Shown: positions 1 through 10,920 of the stretch, one piece after another | Layout: every line of letters begins with the position of its first letter | Position numbering within the stretch: position 1 is the first letter of the stretch | Assembly: GCF_932526225.1 (NCBI RefSeq) | Contig: NC_064035.1 | Span: 436,501-500,500 of the forward strand | Source of the DNA: Nematostella vectensis | Lineage: Eukaryota > Cnidaria > Anthozoa > Actiniaria > Edwardsiidae | Length of the DNA: 64,000 nt | Reading direction: 5' to 3' | The notes under the pieces: generated by a model | Databases searched by the model: none | What the model was told of the DNA's origin: nothing | What the model saw: only the letters and a program-made list of their open reading frames with translations | Made by a program: the position numbers and the translations under genes

Positions 1-20
1 TGATGTGCTCATGCTTTGTT

Positions 21-30
21 CAGGATCCTG
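21..30. repeat. 10-bp perfect palindrome CAGGATCCTG
   Basis: The sequence is self-complementary over 10 bp and contains a BamHI site. It is retained in almost all copies. Exceptions include copy 5 (GGATTCTG near 2210) and the copies near 5483 and 7120 that read TTAAGGATCC. No protein-binding role can be assigned from sequence. Confidence 0.8.
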
Positions 31-156
31 TACATATTTTATGCACACAAGAACTAACTAGATTCCTTGGATAACTTGATTAAGTAGATTCTAACATAGA
101 GCATAGCGCTCGATAGATTGATATACCTTTTTTTCCGAGTATACTGTTTTATTTTT

Positions 157-187
157 CCTAATGTTACTTTTTGGAATTTACATTCGG
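157..187. repeat. Imperfect inverted repeat, 8-bp arms
   Basis: CCTAATGT (157-164) faces ACATTCGG (180-187) with 7 of 8 positions complementary and a 15-nt loop. The right arm is altered to ACATCCGG in the subfamily that appears from about 24.5 kb, which removes another pair without a compensating change in the left arm. That argues against a conserved hairpin. Confidence 0.6.
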
Positions 188-276
188 AAAAAAAATTATC
201 GATTATAACCTTTTGGAGGTTACACTCGTAAAACAAATTCCCGAATGTAACCCTGAAGCTTTTCCCGAATGTAACA
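172..276. repeat. Cluster of short motifs related to GAATGTAACCTCCA, both orientations
   Basis: Plus-strand copies lie at 243-252 (GAATGTAACC) and 267-275 (GAATGTAAC, followed by CTCCA in most monomers), 24 bp apart, with a weaker one at 201-210 (GATTATAACC here, GATTGTAACC in later monomers). Minus-strand copies lie at 214-228 (CGAGTGTAACCTCCA) and 172-187 (CCGAATGTAAATTCCA). A related AATGTTAC sits at 160-167. About six related words in roughly 115 bp suggest an older internal duplication with inversion. Function unknown. Confidence 0.65.
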
Positions 277-315
277 TCCAGTCCGATGGTGACTTTGCTT
301 GGGATAGTTTACGAT

Positions 316-331
316 ACCAATAGTATTAAAA
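316..331 (+). promoter_or_regulatory. CCAAT-like and TATA-like words upstream of the tRNA-like segment
   Basis: ACCAATAG is followed by TATTAAAA, ending about 30 nt before the tRNA-like segment at 362. Some Pol III genes carry a TATA-like word near -30. In AT-rich DNA such words arise by chance, and many copies read TATTTAAAG instead. This is a weak candidate only. Confidence 0.15.
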
Positions 332-365
332 GTAATTTTCATTACAATTCCCTTCAGCAATGCCA

Positions 366-401
366 CGTTAGTCTTTCGTTGCGGGCACTTGACTACTAAC
401 G
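366..401 (+). repeat. Alternative 7-bp inverted repeat inside the tRNA-like segment
   Basis: CGTTAGT (366-372) and ACTAACG (395-401) are exact reverse complements with a 22-nt loop. This pairing is stronger than the degenerate acceptor and anticodon stems and would compete with a cloverleaf fold. In the subfamily reading GTTAATC the left arm is broken. Confidence 0.6.
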
Positions 402-411
402 CAGCTACCCG

Positions 412-422
412 GGTTCGATTCC
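412..422 (+). promoter_or_regulatory. Pol III box B (GGTTCGATTCC)
   Basis: This matches the eukaryotic tRNA-gene box B consensus GGTTCGANNCC exactly and is bound by TFIIIC in known type-2 promoters. It is kept in nearly all monomers. The expected box A region (369-381, TAGTCTTTCGTTG) fits its consensus only partly: the usual purine at position 7 of the box is T. The box could be functional or merely inherited from the tRNA ancestor. Confidence 0.6.
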
Positions 423-435
423 CGCTGATAGCCTA

Positions 436-458
436 TTTTTTTTCTTTTTCTTTTTTTT
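436..458 (+). terminator. T-rich tract, candidate Pol III terminator and microsatellite
   Basis: A run of T8 starts three bases after the tRNA-like segment, then C-interrupted T runs follow. A run of four or more T on the non-template strand ends Pol III transcripts. The tract varies widely between monomers, for example T7 only near 13523 and 15688, and more than 25 T near 34750. That is typical of slippage. Confidence 0.5.
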
Positions 459-545
459 AAATATCGATACTTAATTATACTGTTCTTGGTGTGTCATGAC
501 ATAAAAAGAAGGTATAGGGACATTTTTATGTACTCTCAGCATCTT

Positions 546-3500
546 TGATGTGCTCATGCTTTGTTCAGGATCCTGTACATATTTTATGCACACAAGAACT
601 AACTAGATTCCTTGGATAACTTGATTAAGTAGATTCTAACATAGAGCATAGCGCTCGATAGATTGATATACCTTTTTTTCCGAGTATACTGTTTTATTTT
701 TCCTAATGTTACTTTTTGGAATTTACATTCGGAAAAAATATTATCGATTGTAACCTTTTGGAGGTTACACTCGTAAAACAAATTCCCGAATGTAACCCTG
801 AAGCTTTTCCCGAATGTATCCTCCAGTCCGATGGTGACTTTGCTTGGGATAGTTTACGATACCAATAGTATTAAAAGTAATTTTCATTACAATTCCATTC
901 AGCAATGCCACGTTAGTCTTTCGTTGCGGGCACTTGACTACTAACGCAGCGACCCGGGTTCGATTCCCGCTGATAGCCTATTTTTTTTCTTTATTTTTTT
1001 TTTTTTTAAATATCGATACTTAATTATACTGTTCTTGGTGTGTCATGACATAAAAAAAAGGTATAGGGACATTTTTATGTACTCTCAGCATCTTTGATGT
1101 GCTCATGCTTTGTTCAGGATCCTGTACATATTTTATGCACACAAGAACTAACTAGATTCCTTGGATAACTTGATTAAGTAGATTCTAACATAGAGCATAG
1201 CGCTCGATAGATTGATATACCTTTTTTTCCGAGTATACTGTTTTATTTTTCCTAATGTTACTTTTTGGAATTTACCTTTGGAAAAAAAATTATCGATTAT
1301 AACCTTTTGGAGGTTACACTCGTAAAACAAATTCCCGAATGTAACCCTGAAGCTTTTCCCGAATGTAACCTCCAGTCCGATGGTGACTTTGCTTAGGATA
1401 GTTTACGATACCAATAGTATTAAAAGTAATTTTCATTACAATTCCCTTCAGCAATGCTACGTTAGTCTTTCGTTGCGGGCACTTGACTACTAACGCAGCG
1501 ACCCGGGTTCGATTCCCGCTGATAGCCTATTTTTGTTTTCTTCATTTTTTTTTTAAATATCGATACTTAATTATACTGTTCTTGGTGTGTCATGACATAA
1601 AAATAAGGTATAGGGACATTTTTATGTACTCTCAGCATCTTTGATGTGCTCATGCTTTGTTCAGGATCCTGTACATATTTTATGCACACAAGAACTAACT
1701 AGATTCCTTGGATAACTTGATTAAGTAGATTCTAACATAGAGCATAGCGCTCGATAGATTGATATACCTTTTTTTCCGAGTATACTGTTTTATTTTTCCT
1801 AATGTTACTTTTTGGAATTTACATTCGGAAAAAAAATTATCGATTATAACCTTTTGGAGGTTACACTCGTAAAACAAATTCCCGAATGTAACACTGAAGC
1901 TTTTCCCGAATGTAACCTCAAGTCCGATGGTGACTTTTCTTGGGATAGTTTACGATACCAATAGTATTAAAAGTAATTTTCATTACAATTCCCTTCAGCA
2001 ATGCCACGTTAGTCTTTCGTTGCGGGCACTTGACTACTAACGCAGCGACCCGGGTTCGATTCCCGCTGATAGCCTTTTTTTTTTTCTTTATTTTTTTTTT
2101 AAATATCGATACTTAATTATACTGTTCTTGGTGTGTCATGACATAAAAAAAAGGTATAGGGACATTTTTATGTACTCTCAGCATCTTTGATGTGCTCATG
2201 CTTTGTTCAGGATTCTGTACATATTTTATGCACACAAGAACTAACTAGATTCCTTGGATAACTTGATTAAGTAGATTCTAACATAGAGCATAGCGCTCGA
2301 TAGATTGATATACCTTTTTTTCCGAGTATACTGTTTTATTTTTCCTAATGTTACTTTTTGGAATTTACATTCGGAAAAAAAAATTATCGATTGTAACCTT
2401 TTGGAGGTTACACTCGTAAAACAAATTCCCGAATGTAACCCTGAAGCTTTTCCCGAATGTAACCTCAAGTCCGATGGTGACTTTGCTTGGGATAGTTTAC
2501 GATACCAATAGTATTTAAAGTAATTTTCATTACAATTCCCTTCAGCAATGCCACGTTAGTCTTTCGTTGCGGGCACTTGACTACTAACGCAGCGACCCGG
2601 GTTCGATTCCCGCTGATAGCCTATTTTTTTTTCTTTATTTTTTTTTAAATATCGATACTTAATTATACTGTTCTTGGTGTGTCATGACATAAAAAGAAGG
2701 TATAGGGACATTTTTATGTACTCTCAGCATCTTTGATGTGCTCATGCTTTGTTCAGGATCCTGTACATATTTTATGCACACAAGAACTAACTAGATTCCT
2801 TGGATAACTTGATTAAGTAGATTCTAACATAGAGCATAGCGCTCGATAGATTGATATACCTTTTTTTCCGAGTATACTGTTTTATTTTTCCTAATGTTAC
2901 TTTTTGGAATTTACATTCGGAAAAAAAATTATCGATTATAACCTTTTGGAGGTTACACTCGTAAAACAAATTCCCGAATGTAACCCTGAAGCTTTTCCCG
3001 AATGTAACCTCCAGTCCGATGGTGACTTTGCTTAGGATAGTTTACGATACCAATAGTATTAAAAGTGATTTTCATTACAATTCTCTTCAGCAATGCCACG
3101 TTAGTCTTTCGTTGCGTGCACTTAACTACTAACGCAGCGACCCGGGTTCGATTCCCGCTGATAGCCTATTTTTTTTTTTTTTTTTTTAAATATCGATACT
3201 TAATTATACTGTTCTTGGTGTGTCATGACATAAAAAGAAGGTATAGGGACATTTTTATGTACTCTCAGCATCTTTGATGTGCTCATGCTTTGTTCAGGAT
3301 CCTGTACATATTTTATGCACACAAGAACTAACTAGATTCCTTGGATAACTTGATTAAGTAGATTCTAACATAGAGCATAGCGCTCGATAGATTGATATAC
3401 CTTTTTTTTCCGAGTATACTGTTTTATTTTTCCTAATGTTACTTTTTGGAATTTACATTCGGAAAAAAAATTATCGATTGTAACCTTTTGGAGGTTACAC

Positions 3501-4371
3501 TCGTAAAACAAATTCCCGAATGTAACCCTGAAGCTTTTCCCGAATGTATCCTCCAGTCCGATGGTGACTTTGCTTGGGATAGTTTACGATACCAATAGTA
3601 TTAAAAGTAATTTTCATTACAATTCCATTCAGAAATGCCACGTTAGTCTTTCGTTGCGGGCACTTGACTACTAACGCAGCGACCCGGGTTCGATTCCCGC
3701 TGATAGCCTATTTTTTTTCTTTATTTTATTTTTTTTTAAATATCGATACTTAATTATACTGTTCTTGGTGTGTCATGACATAAAAAAAAGGTATAGGGAC
3801 ATTTTTATGTACTCTCAGCATCTTTGATGTGCTCATGCTTTGTTCAGGATCCTGTACATATTTTATGCACACAAGAACTAACTAGATTCCTTGGATAACT
3901 TGATTAAGTAGATTCTAACATAGAGCATAGCGCTCGATAGATTGATATACCTTTTTTTCCGAGTATACTGTTTTATTTTTCCTAATGTTACTTTTTGGAA
4001 TTTACCTTTGGAAAAAAAATTATCGATTATAACCTTTTGGAGGTTACACTCGTAAAACAAATTCCCGAATGTAACCCTGAAGCTTTTCCCGAATGTAACC
4101 TCCAGTCCGATGGTGACTTTGCTTAGGATAGTTTACGATACCAATAGTATTAAAAGTAATTTTCATTACAATTCCCTTCAGCAATGCTACGTTAGTCTTT
4201 CGTTGCGGGCACTTGACTACTAACGCAGCGACCCGGGTTCGATTCCCGCTGATAGCCTATTTTTGTTTTCTTCATTTTTTTTTTAAATATCGATACTTAA
4301 TTATACTGTTCTTGGTGTGTCATGACATAAAAATAAGGTATAGGGACATTTTTATGTACTCTCAGCATCTT
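546..4371 (+). repeat. Five-monomer duplication, offset ~2,730 bp
   Basis: Monomers at 546 and 1095 match those at 3275 and 3825. Shared private markers are GAATGTATCCTCC (near 811 and 3541), ATTCCATTCAG (near 891 and 3622), and TTTACCTTTGG (1271 and 4001) together with CAATGCTACG and the TTTTTGTTTTCTTCA tract in the second pair. Confidence 0.8.
749..769. repeat. Perfect inverted repeat, 7-bp arms and 7-nt loop (copy 2 shown)
   Basis: TGTAACC (749-755) and GGTTACA (763-769) are exact reverse complements separated by TTTTGGA. Most monomers after about 12 kb have these full arms. Copies with ATAACC keep only 5 pairs. In the later subfamily the loop reads TTTTGCA while the arms are unchanged. 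It could form a small cruciform or hairpin; no function is implied. Confidence 0.75.
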
Positions 4372-7300
4372 TGATGTGCTCATGCTTTGTTCAGGATCCT
4401 GTACATATTCTATGCACACAAGAACTAACTAGATTCCTTGGATAACTTGATTAAGTAGATTCTAACATAGAGCATAGCGCTCGATAGATTGATATACCTT
4501 TTTTTCCGAGTATACTGTTTTATTTTTCCTAATGTTACTTTTTGGAATTTACATTCGGAAAAAAAAATTATCGATTGTAACCTTTTGGAGGTTACACTCG
4601 TAAAACAAATTCCCGAATGTAACCCTGAAGCTTTTCCCGAATGTAACCTCCAGTGCGATGGTGACTTTGCTTGGGATAGTTTACGATACCAATAGTATTA
4701 AAAGTAATTTTCATTACAATTCCCTTCAGCAATGCCACGTTAGTCTTTCGTTGCGGGCACTTGACTACTAACGCAGCGACCCGGGTTCGATTCCCGCTGA
4801 TAGCCTATTTTTTTTTCTTTATTTTTTTTTTAAATATCGATACTTAATTATACTGTTCTTGGTGTGTCATGACATAAAAAAAAGGTATATTGACATTTTT
4901 ATGTACTCTCAGCATCTTTGATGTGCTCATGCTTTGTTCAGGATCCTGTACATATTTTATGCACACAAGAACTAACTAGATTCCTTGGATAACTTGATTA
5001 AGTAGATTCTAACATAGAGCATAGCGCTCGATAGATTGATATACCTTTTTTTCCGAGTATACTGTTTTATTTTTCCTAATGTTACTTTTTGGAATTTACC
5101 TTTGGAAAAAAAATTATCGATTATAACCTTTTGGAGGTTACACTCGTAAAACAAATTCCCGAATGTAACCCTGAAGCTTTTCCCGAATGTAACCTCCAGT
5201 CCGATGGTGACTTTGCTTAGGATAGTTTACGATACCAATAGTATTAAAATTAATTTTCATTACAATTCCCTTCAGCAATGCTACGTTAGTCTTTCGTTGC
5301 GGGCACTTGACTACTAACGCAGCGACCCGGGTTCGATTCCCGCTGATAGCCTATTTTTGTTTTCTTCATTTTTTTTTTAAATATCGATACTTAATTATAC
5401 TGTTCTTGGTGTGTCATGACATAAAAATAAGGTATAGGGACATTTTTATGTACTCTCAGCATCTTTGATGTGCTCATGCTTTGTTAAGGATCCTGTACAT
5501 ATTCTATGCACACAAGAACTAACTAGATTCCTTGGATAACTTGATTAAGTAGATTCTAACATAGAGCATAGCGCTCGATAGATTGATATACCTTTTTTTC
5601 CGAGTATACTGTTTTATTTTTCCTAATGTTACTTTTTGGAATTTACATTCGGAAAAAAAAATTATCGATTGTAACCTTTTGGAGGTTACACTCGTAAAAC
5701 AAATTCCCGAATGTAACCCTGAAGCTTTTCCCGAATGTAACCTCCAGTGCGATGGTGACTTTGCTTGGGATAGTTTACGATACCAATAGTATTAAAAGTA
5801 ATTTTCATTACAATTCCCTTCAGCAATGCCACGTTAGTCTTTCGTTGCGGGCACTTGACTACTAACGCAGCGACCCGGGTTCGATTCCCGCTGATAGCCT
5901 ATTTTTTTTTCTTTATTTTTTTTTTAAATATCGATACTTAATTATACTGTTCTTGGTGTGTCATGACATAAAAAAAAGGTATATTGACATTTTTATGTAC
6001 TCTCAGCATCTTTGATGTGCTCATGCTTTGTTCAGGATCCTGTACATATTTTATGCACACAAGAACTAACTAGATTCCTTGGATAACTTGATTAAGTAGA
6101 TTCTAACATAAAGCATAGCGCTCGATAGATTGATATACCTTTTTTTCCGAGTATACTGTTTTATTTTTCCTAATGTTACTTTTTGGAATTTACATTCGGA
6201 AAAAAAATTATCGATTATAACCTTTTGGAGGTTACACTCGTAAAACAAATTCCCGAATGTAACCCTGAAGCTTTTCCCGAATGTAACCTCCAGTCCGATG
6301 GTGACTTTGCTTAGGATAGTTTACGATACCAATAGTATTAAAAGTGATTTTCATTACAATTCTCTTCAGCAATGCCACGTTAGTCTTTCGTTGCGTGCAC
6401 TTAACTACTAACGCAGCGACCCGGGTTCGATTCCCGCTGATAGCCTATTTTTTTATTTTTATTTTTTTAAATATCGATACTTAATTATACTGTTCTTGGT
6501 GTGTCATGACATAAAAAAAAGGTATAGGGACATTTTTATGTACTCTCAGCATCTTTGATGTGCTCATGCTTTGTTCAGGATCCTGTACATATTTTATGCA
6601 CACAAGAACTAACTAGATTCCTTGGATAACTTGATTAAGTAGATTCTAACATAGAGCATAGCGCTCGATAGATTGATATACCTTTTTTTCCGAGTATACT
6701 GTTTTATTTTTCCTAATGTTACTTTTTGGAATTTACCTTTGGAAAAAAAATTATCGATTATAACCTTTTGGAGGTTACACTCGTAAAACAAATTCCCGAA
6801 TGTAACCCTGAAGCTTTTCCCGAATGTAACCTCCAGTCCGATGGTGACTTTGCTTAGGATAGTTTACGATACCAATAGTATTAAAATTAATTTTCATTAC
6901 AATTCCCTTCAGCAATGCTACGTTAGTCTTTCGTTGCGGGCACTTGACTACTAACGCAGCGACCCGGGTTCGATTCCCGCTGATAGCCTATTTTTGTTTT
7001 CTTCATTTTTTTTTTAAATATCGATACTTAATTATACTGTTCTTGGTGTGTCATGACATAAAAATAAGGTATAGGGACATTTTTATGTACTCTCAGCATC
7101 TTTGATGTGCTCATGCTTTGTTAAGGATCCTGTACATATTCTATGCACACAAGAACTAACTAGATTCCTTGGATAACTTGATTAAGTAGATTCTAACATA
7201 GAGCATAGCGCTCGATATATTGATATACCTTTTTTTCCGAGTATACTGTTTTATTTTTCCTAATGTTACTTTTTGGAATTTACATTCGGAAAAAAAAATT

Positions 7301-8192
7301 ATCGATTGTAACCTTTTGGAGGTTACACTCGTAAAACAAATTCCCGAATGTAACCCTGAAGCTTTTCCCGAATGTAACCTCCAGTGCGATGGTGACTTTG
7401 CTTGGGATAGTTTACGATACCAATAGTATTAAAAGTAATTTTCATTACAATTCCCTTCAGCAATGCCACGTTAGTCTTTCGTTGCGGGCACTTGACTACT
7501 AACGCAGCGACCCGGGTTCGATTCCCGCTGATAGCCTATTTTTTTTTCTTTATTTTTTTTTTAAATATCGATACTTAATTATACTGTTCTTGGTGTGTCA
7601 TGACATAAAAAAAAGGTATATTGACATTTTTATGTACTCTCAGCATCTTTGATGTGCTCATGCTTTGTTCAGGATCCTGTACATATTTTATGCACACAAG
7701 AACTAACTAGATTCCTTGGATAACTTGATTAAGTAGATTCTAACATAAAGCATAGCGCTCGATAGATTGATATACCTTTTTTTCCGAGTATACTGTTTTA
7801 TTTTTCCTAATGTTACTTTTTGGAATTTACATTCGGAAAAAAAATTATCGATTATAACCTTTTGGAGGTTACACTCGTAAAACAAATTCCCGAATGTAAC
7901 CCTGAAGCTTTTCCCGAATGTAACCTCCAGTCCGATGGTGACTTTGCTTAGGATAGTTTACGATACCAATAGTATTAAAAGTGATTTTCATTACAATTCT
8001 CTTCAGCAATGCCACGTTAGTCTTTCGTTGCGTGCACTTAACTACTAACGCAGCGACCCGGGTTCGATTCCCGCTGATAGCCTATTTTTTTTTTTTTATT
8101 TTTTTAAATATCGATACTTAATTATACTGTTCTTGGTGTGTCATGACATAAAAAAAAGGTATAGGGACATTTTTATGTACTCTCAGCATCTT
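3825..8192 (+). repeat. Nested duplications, offsets 1,094 bp (2 monomers) and 1,637 bp (3 monomers)
   Basis: The pair starting at 3825 recurs at 4919. The trio starting at 4919 recurs at 6556. The private marker GGTATATTGAC occurs at 4884, 5978 and 7615. TTGTTAAGGA occurs only at 5481 and 7118, so it arose after the 1,094-bp event and before the 1,637-bp event. Confidence 0.85.
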
Positions 8193-10920
8193 TGATGTGC
8201 TCATGCTTTGTTCAGGATCCTGTACATATTTTATGCACACAAGAACTAACTAGATTCCTTGGATAACTTGATTAAGTAGATTCTAACATAGAGCATAGCG
8301 CTCGATAGATTGATATACCTTTTTTTCCGAGTATACTGTTTTATTTTTCCTAATGTTACTTTTTGGAATTTACATTCGGAAAAAAAATTATCGATTATAA
8401 CCTTTTGGAGGTTACACTCGTAAAACAAATTCCCGAATGTAACCCTGAAGCTTTTCCCGAATGTAACCTCCAGTCCGATGGTGACTTTGCTTGGGATAGT
8501 TTACGATACCAATAGTATTAAAAGTAATTTTCATTACAATTCCCTTCAGCAATGCCACGTTAGTCTTTCGTTGCGGGCACTTGACTACTAACGCAGCTAC
8601 CCGGGTTCGATTCCCGCTGATAGCCTTTTTTTTTTCTTTTTCTTTTTTTTAAATATCGATACTTAATTATACTGTTCTTGGTGTGTCATGACATAAAAAG
8701 AAGGTATAGGGACATTTTTATGTACTCTCAGCATCTTTGATGTGCTCATGCTTTGTTCAGGATCCTGTACATATTTTATGCACACAAGAACTAACTAGAT
8801 TCCTTGGATAACTTGATTAAGTAGATTCTAACATAGAGCATAGCGCTCGATAGATTGATATACCTTTTTTTCCGAGTATACTGTTTTATTTTTCCTAATG
8901 TTACTTTTTGGAATTTACATTCGGAAAAAAAAATTATCGATTGTAACCTTTTGGAGGTTACACTCGTAAAACAAATTCCCGAATGTAACCCTGAAGCTTT
9001 TCCCGAATGTAACCTCCAGTCCGATGGTGACTTTGCTTAGGATAGTTTACGATACCAATAGTATTAAAAGTGATTTTCATTACAATTCTCTTCAGCAATG
9101 CCACGTTAGTCTTTCGTTGCGTGCACTTAACTACTAACGCAGCGACCCGGGTTCGATTCCCGCTGATAGCCTATTTTTTTATTTTTATTTTTTTAAATAT
9201 CGATACTTAATTATACTGTTCTTGGTGTGTCATGACATAAAAAAAAGGTATAGGGACATTTTTATGTACTCTCAGCATCTTTGATGTGCTCATGCTTTGT
9301 TCAGGATCCTGTACATATTTTATGCACACAAGAACTAACTAGATTCCTTGGATAACTTGATTAAGTAGATTCTAACATAGAGCATAGCGCTCGATAGATT
9401 GATATACCTTTTTTTCCGAGTATACTGTTTTATTTTTCCTAATGTTACTTTTTGGAATTTACATTCGGAAAAAAAATTATCGATTATAACCTTTTGGAGG
9501 TTACACTCGTAAAACAAATTCCCGAATGTAACCCTGAAGCTTTTCCCGAATGTAACCTCCAGTCCGATGGTGACTTTGCTTGGGATAGTTTACGATACCA
9601 ATAGTATTAAAAGTAATTTTCATTACAATTCCCTTCAGCAATGCCACGTTAGTCTTTCGTTGCGGGCACTTGACTACTAACGCAGCTACCCGGGTTCGAT
9701 TCCCGCTGATAGCCTATTTTTTTTCTTTTTCTTTTTTTTAAATATCGATACTTAATTATACTGTTCTTGGTGTGTCATGACATAAAAAGAAGGTATAGGG
9801 ACATTTTTATGTACTCTCAGCATCTTTGATGTGCTCATGCTTTGTTCAGGATCCTGTACATATTTTATGCACACAAGAACTAACTAGATTCCTTGGATAA
9901 CTTGATTAAGTAGATTCTAACATAGAGCATAGCGCTCGATAGATTGATATACCTTTTTTTCCGAGTATACTGTTTTATTTTTCCTAATGTTACTTTTTGG
10001 AATTTACATTCGGAAAAAAAAATTATCGATTGTAACCTTTTGGAGGTTACACTCGTAAAACAAATTCCCGAATGTAACCCTGAAGCTTTTCCAGAATGTA
10101 ACCTCCAGTGGGATGGTGACTTTGCTTGGGATAGTTTACGATACCAATAGTATTAAAAGTAATTTTCATTACAATTCCCTTCAGCAATGCCACGTTAGTC
10201 TTTCGTTGCGGGCACTTGACTACTAACGCAGCGACCCGGGTTCGATTCCCGCTGATAGCCTTTTTTTTTTTCTTTATTTTTTTTTTAAATATCGATACTT
10301 AATTATACTGTTCTTGGTGTGTCATGACATAAAAAAAAGGTATAGGGACATTTTTATGTACTCTCAGCATCTTTGATGTGCTCATGCTTTGTTCAGGATC
10401 CTGTACATATTTTATGCACACAAGAACTAACTAGATTCCTTGGATAACTTGATTAAGTAGATTCTAACATAGAGCATAGCGCTCGATAGATTGATATACC
10501 TTTTTTTCCGAGTATACTGTTTTATTTTTCCTAATGTTACTTTTTGGAATTTACATTCGGAAAAAAAAATTATCGATTATAACCTTTTGGAGGTTACACT
10601 CGTAAAACAAATTCCCGAATGTAACACTGAAGCTTTTCCCGAATGTAACCTCCAGTCCGATGGTGACTTTGCTTGGGATAGTTTACGATACCAATAGTAT
10701 TAAAAGTAATTTTCATTACAATTTTCTTCAGCAATGCCACGTTAGTCTTTCGTTGCGGGCACTTGACTACTAACGCAGCGACCCGGGTTCGATTCCCGCT
10801 GATAGCCTTTTTTTTTTTCTTTATTTTTTTTTTAAATATCGATACTTAATTATACTGTTCTTGGTGTGTCATGACATAAAAAAAAGGTATAGGGACATTT
10901 TTATGTACTCTCAGCATCTT

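Larger units (their letters stand above)
362..433 (+). pseudogene. 72-nt degenerate tRNA-like segment (present once per monomer)
   Basis: The segment fits tRNA arm lengths exactly: 7-nt acceptor strand GCCACGT, TA at positions 8-9, D arm GTCT/GGGC (4 pairs, two of them G-T) with an 8-nt loop, one linker base, a 17-nt anticodon arm with 7-nt loop CTACTAA (nominal anticodon ACT, T33, A37), a 4-nt variable region, a T arm CCGGG-TTCGATT-CCCGC with 4 of 5 pairs, acceptor 3' strand TGATAGC and a final C. The acceptor stem has only about 3 of 7 pairs and the anticodon stem 2 of 5, so it cannot be a working tRNA. It reads as a tRNA-derived relic, like the head of a SINE. The nominal ACT anticodon is near serine GCT, but the long serine variable arm is absent. 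Equivalent segments lie about 361 nt into nearly every monomer. Confidence 0.65.
1..545 (+). repeat. Reference monomer (copy 1) used to describe unit anatomy
   Basis: This copy is typical of the first 12 kb. In order it holds the BamHI palindrome (21-30), GAGC...GCTC around AGCGCT (105-110), AGTATACT (138-145), a hairpin pair (157-187), an A8 tract (188-195), ATCGAT (198-203), the GAATGTAACC motif cluster (172-276) with a HindIII site at 256-261, an AT-rich spacer (277-361), the tRNA-like segment (362-433), the T/C tract (436-458), TATCGATA (462-469) and a conserved tail (470-545) containing GTGTGTCATGACAT. The start point is arbitrary. BamHI and HindIII sites are present in nearly every copy, so digestion should give a ~545-bp ladder. 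Confidence 0.95.

Noticed and set aside
54-236. Recurrent 60-codon minus-strand open frame, one per monomer in most copies
   Set aside because: It spans the motif cluster and A-tract, breaks whenever the A-tract changes length, has free amino-acid replacements between copies (for example NFFSECKF against IFFSGCKF), no start context, and no known domain. It is a by-product of copying the repeat.
157-276. Transposon terminal inverted repeats or LTRs
   Set aside because: The inverted words are short (7-8 bp), sit inside the unit, and there is no transposase, reverse transcriptase or target-site duplication anywhere in the window.
375-385. Resemblance of TTCGTTGCGGG to a CENP-B box
   Set aside because: The required spacing and A between the TTCG and CGGG cores are missing (about 4 bp short), and the word is explained by the D arm of the tRNA-like segment.
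362-433. Functional tRNA gene (serine-like, anticodon ACT)
   Set aside because: Acceptor stem 3 of 7 pairs, anticodon stem 2 of 5 pairs, no long variable arm and no GG in the D loop. It is best called a tRNA-derived relic.
2305-2511. Recurrent 68-codon plus-strand open frame
   Set aside because: It overlaps the minus-strand frame on the same repeat and exists only where the A-tract has nine A. Its ECN-rich sequence comes from the GAATGTAAC motif. No coding evidence.
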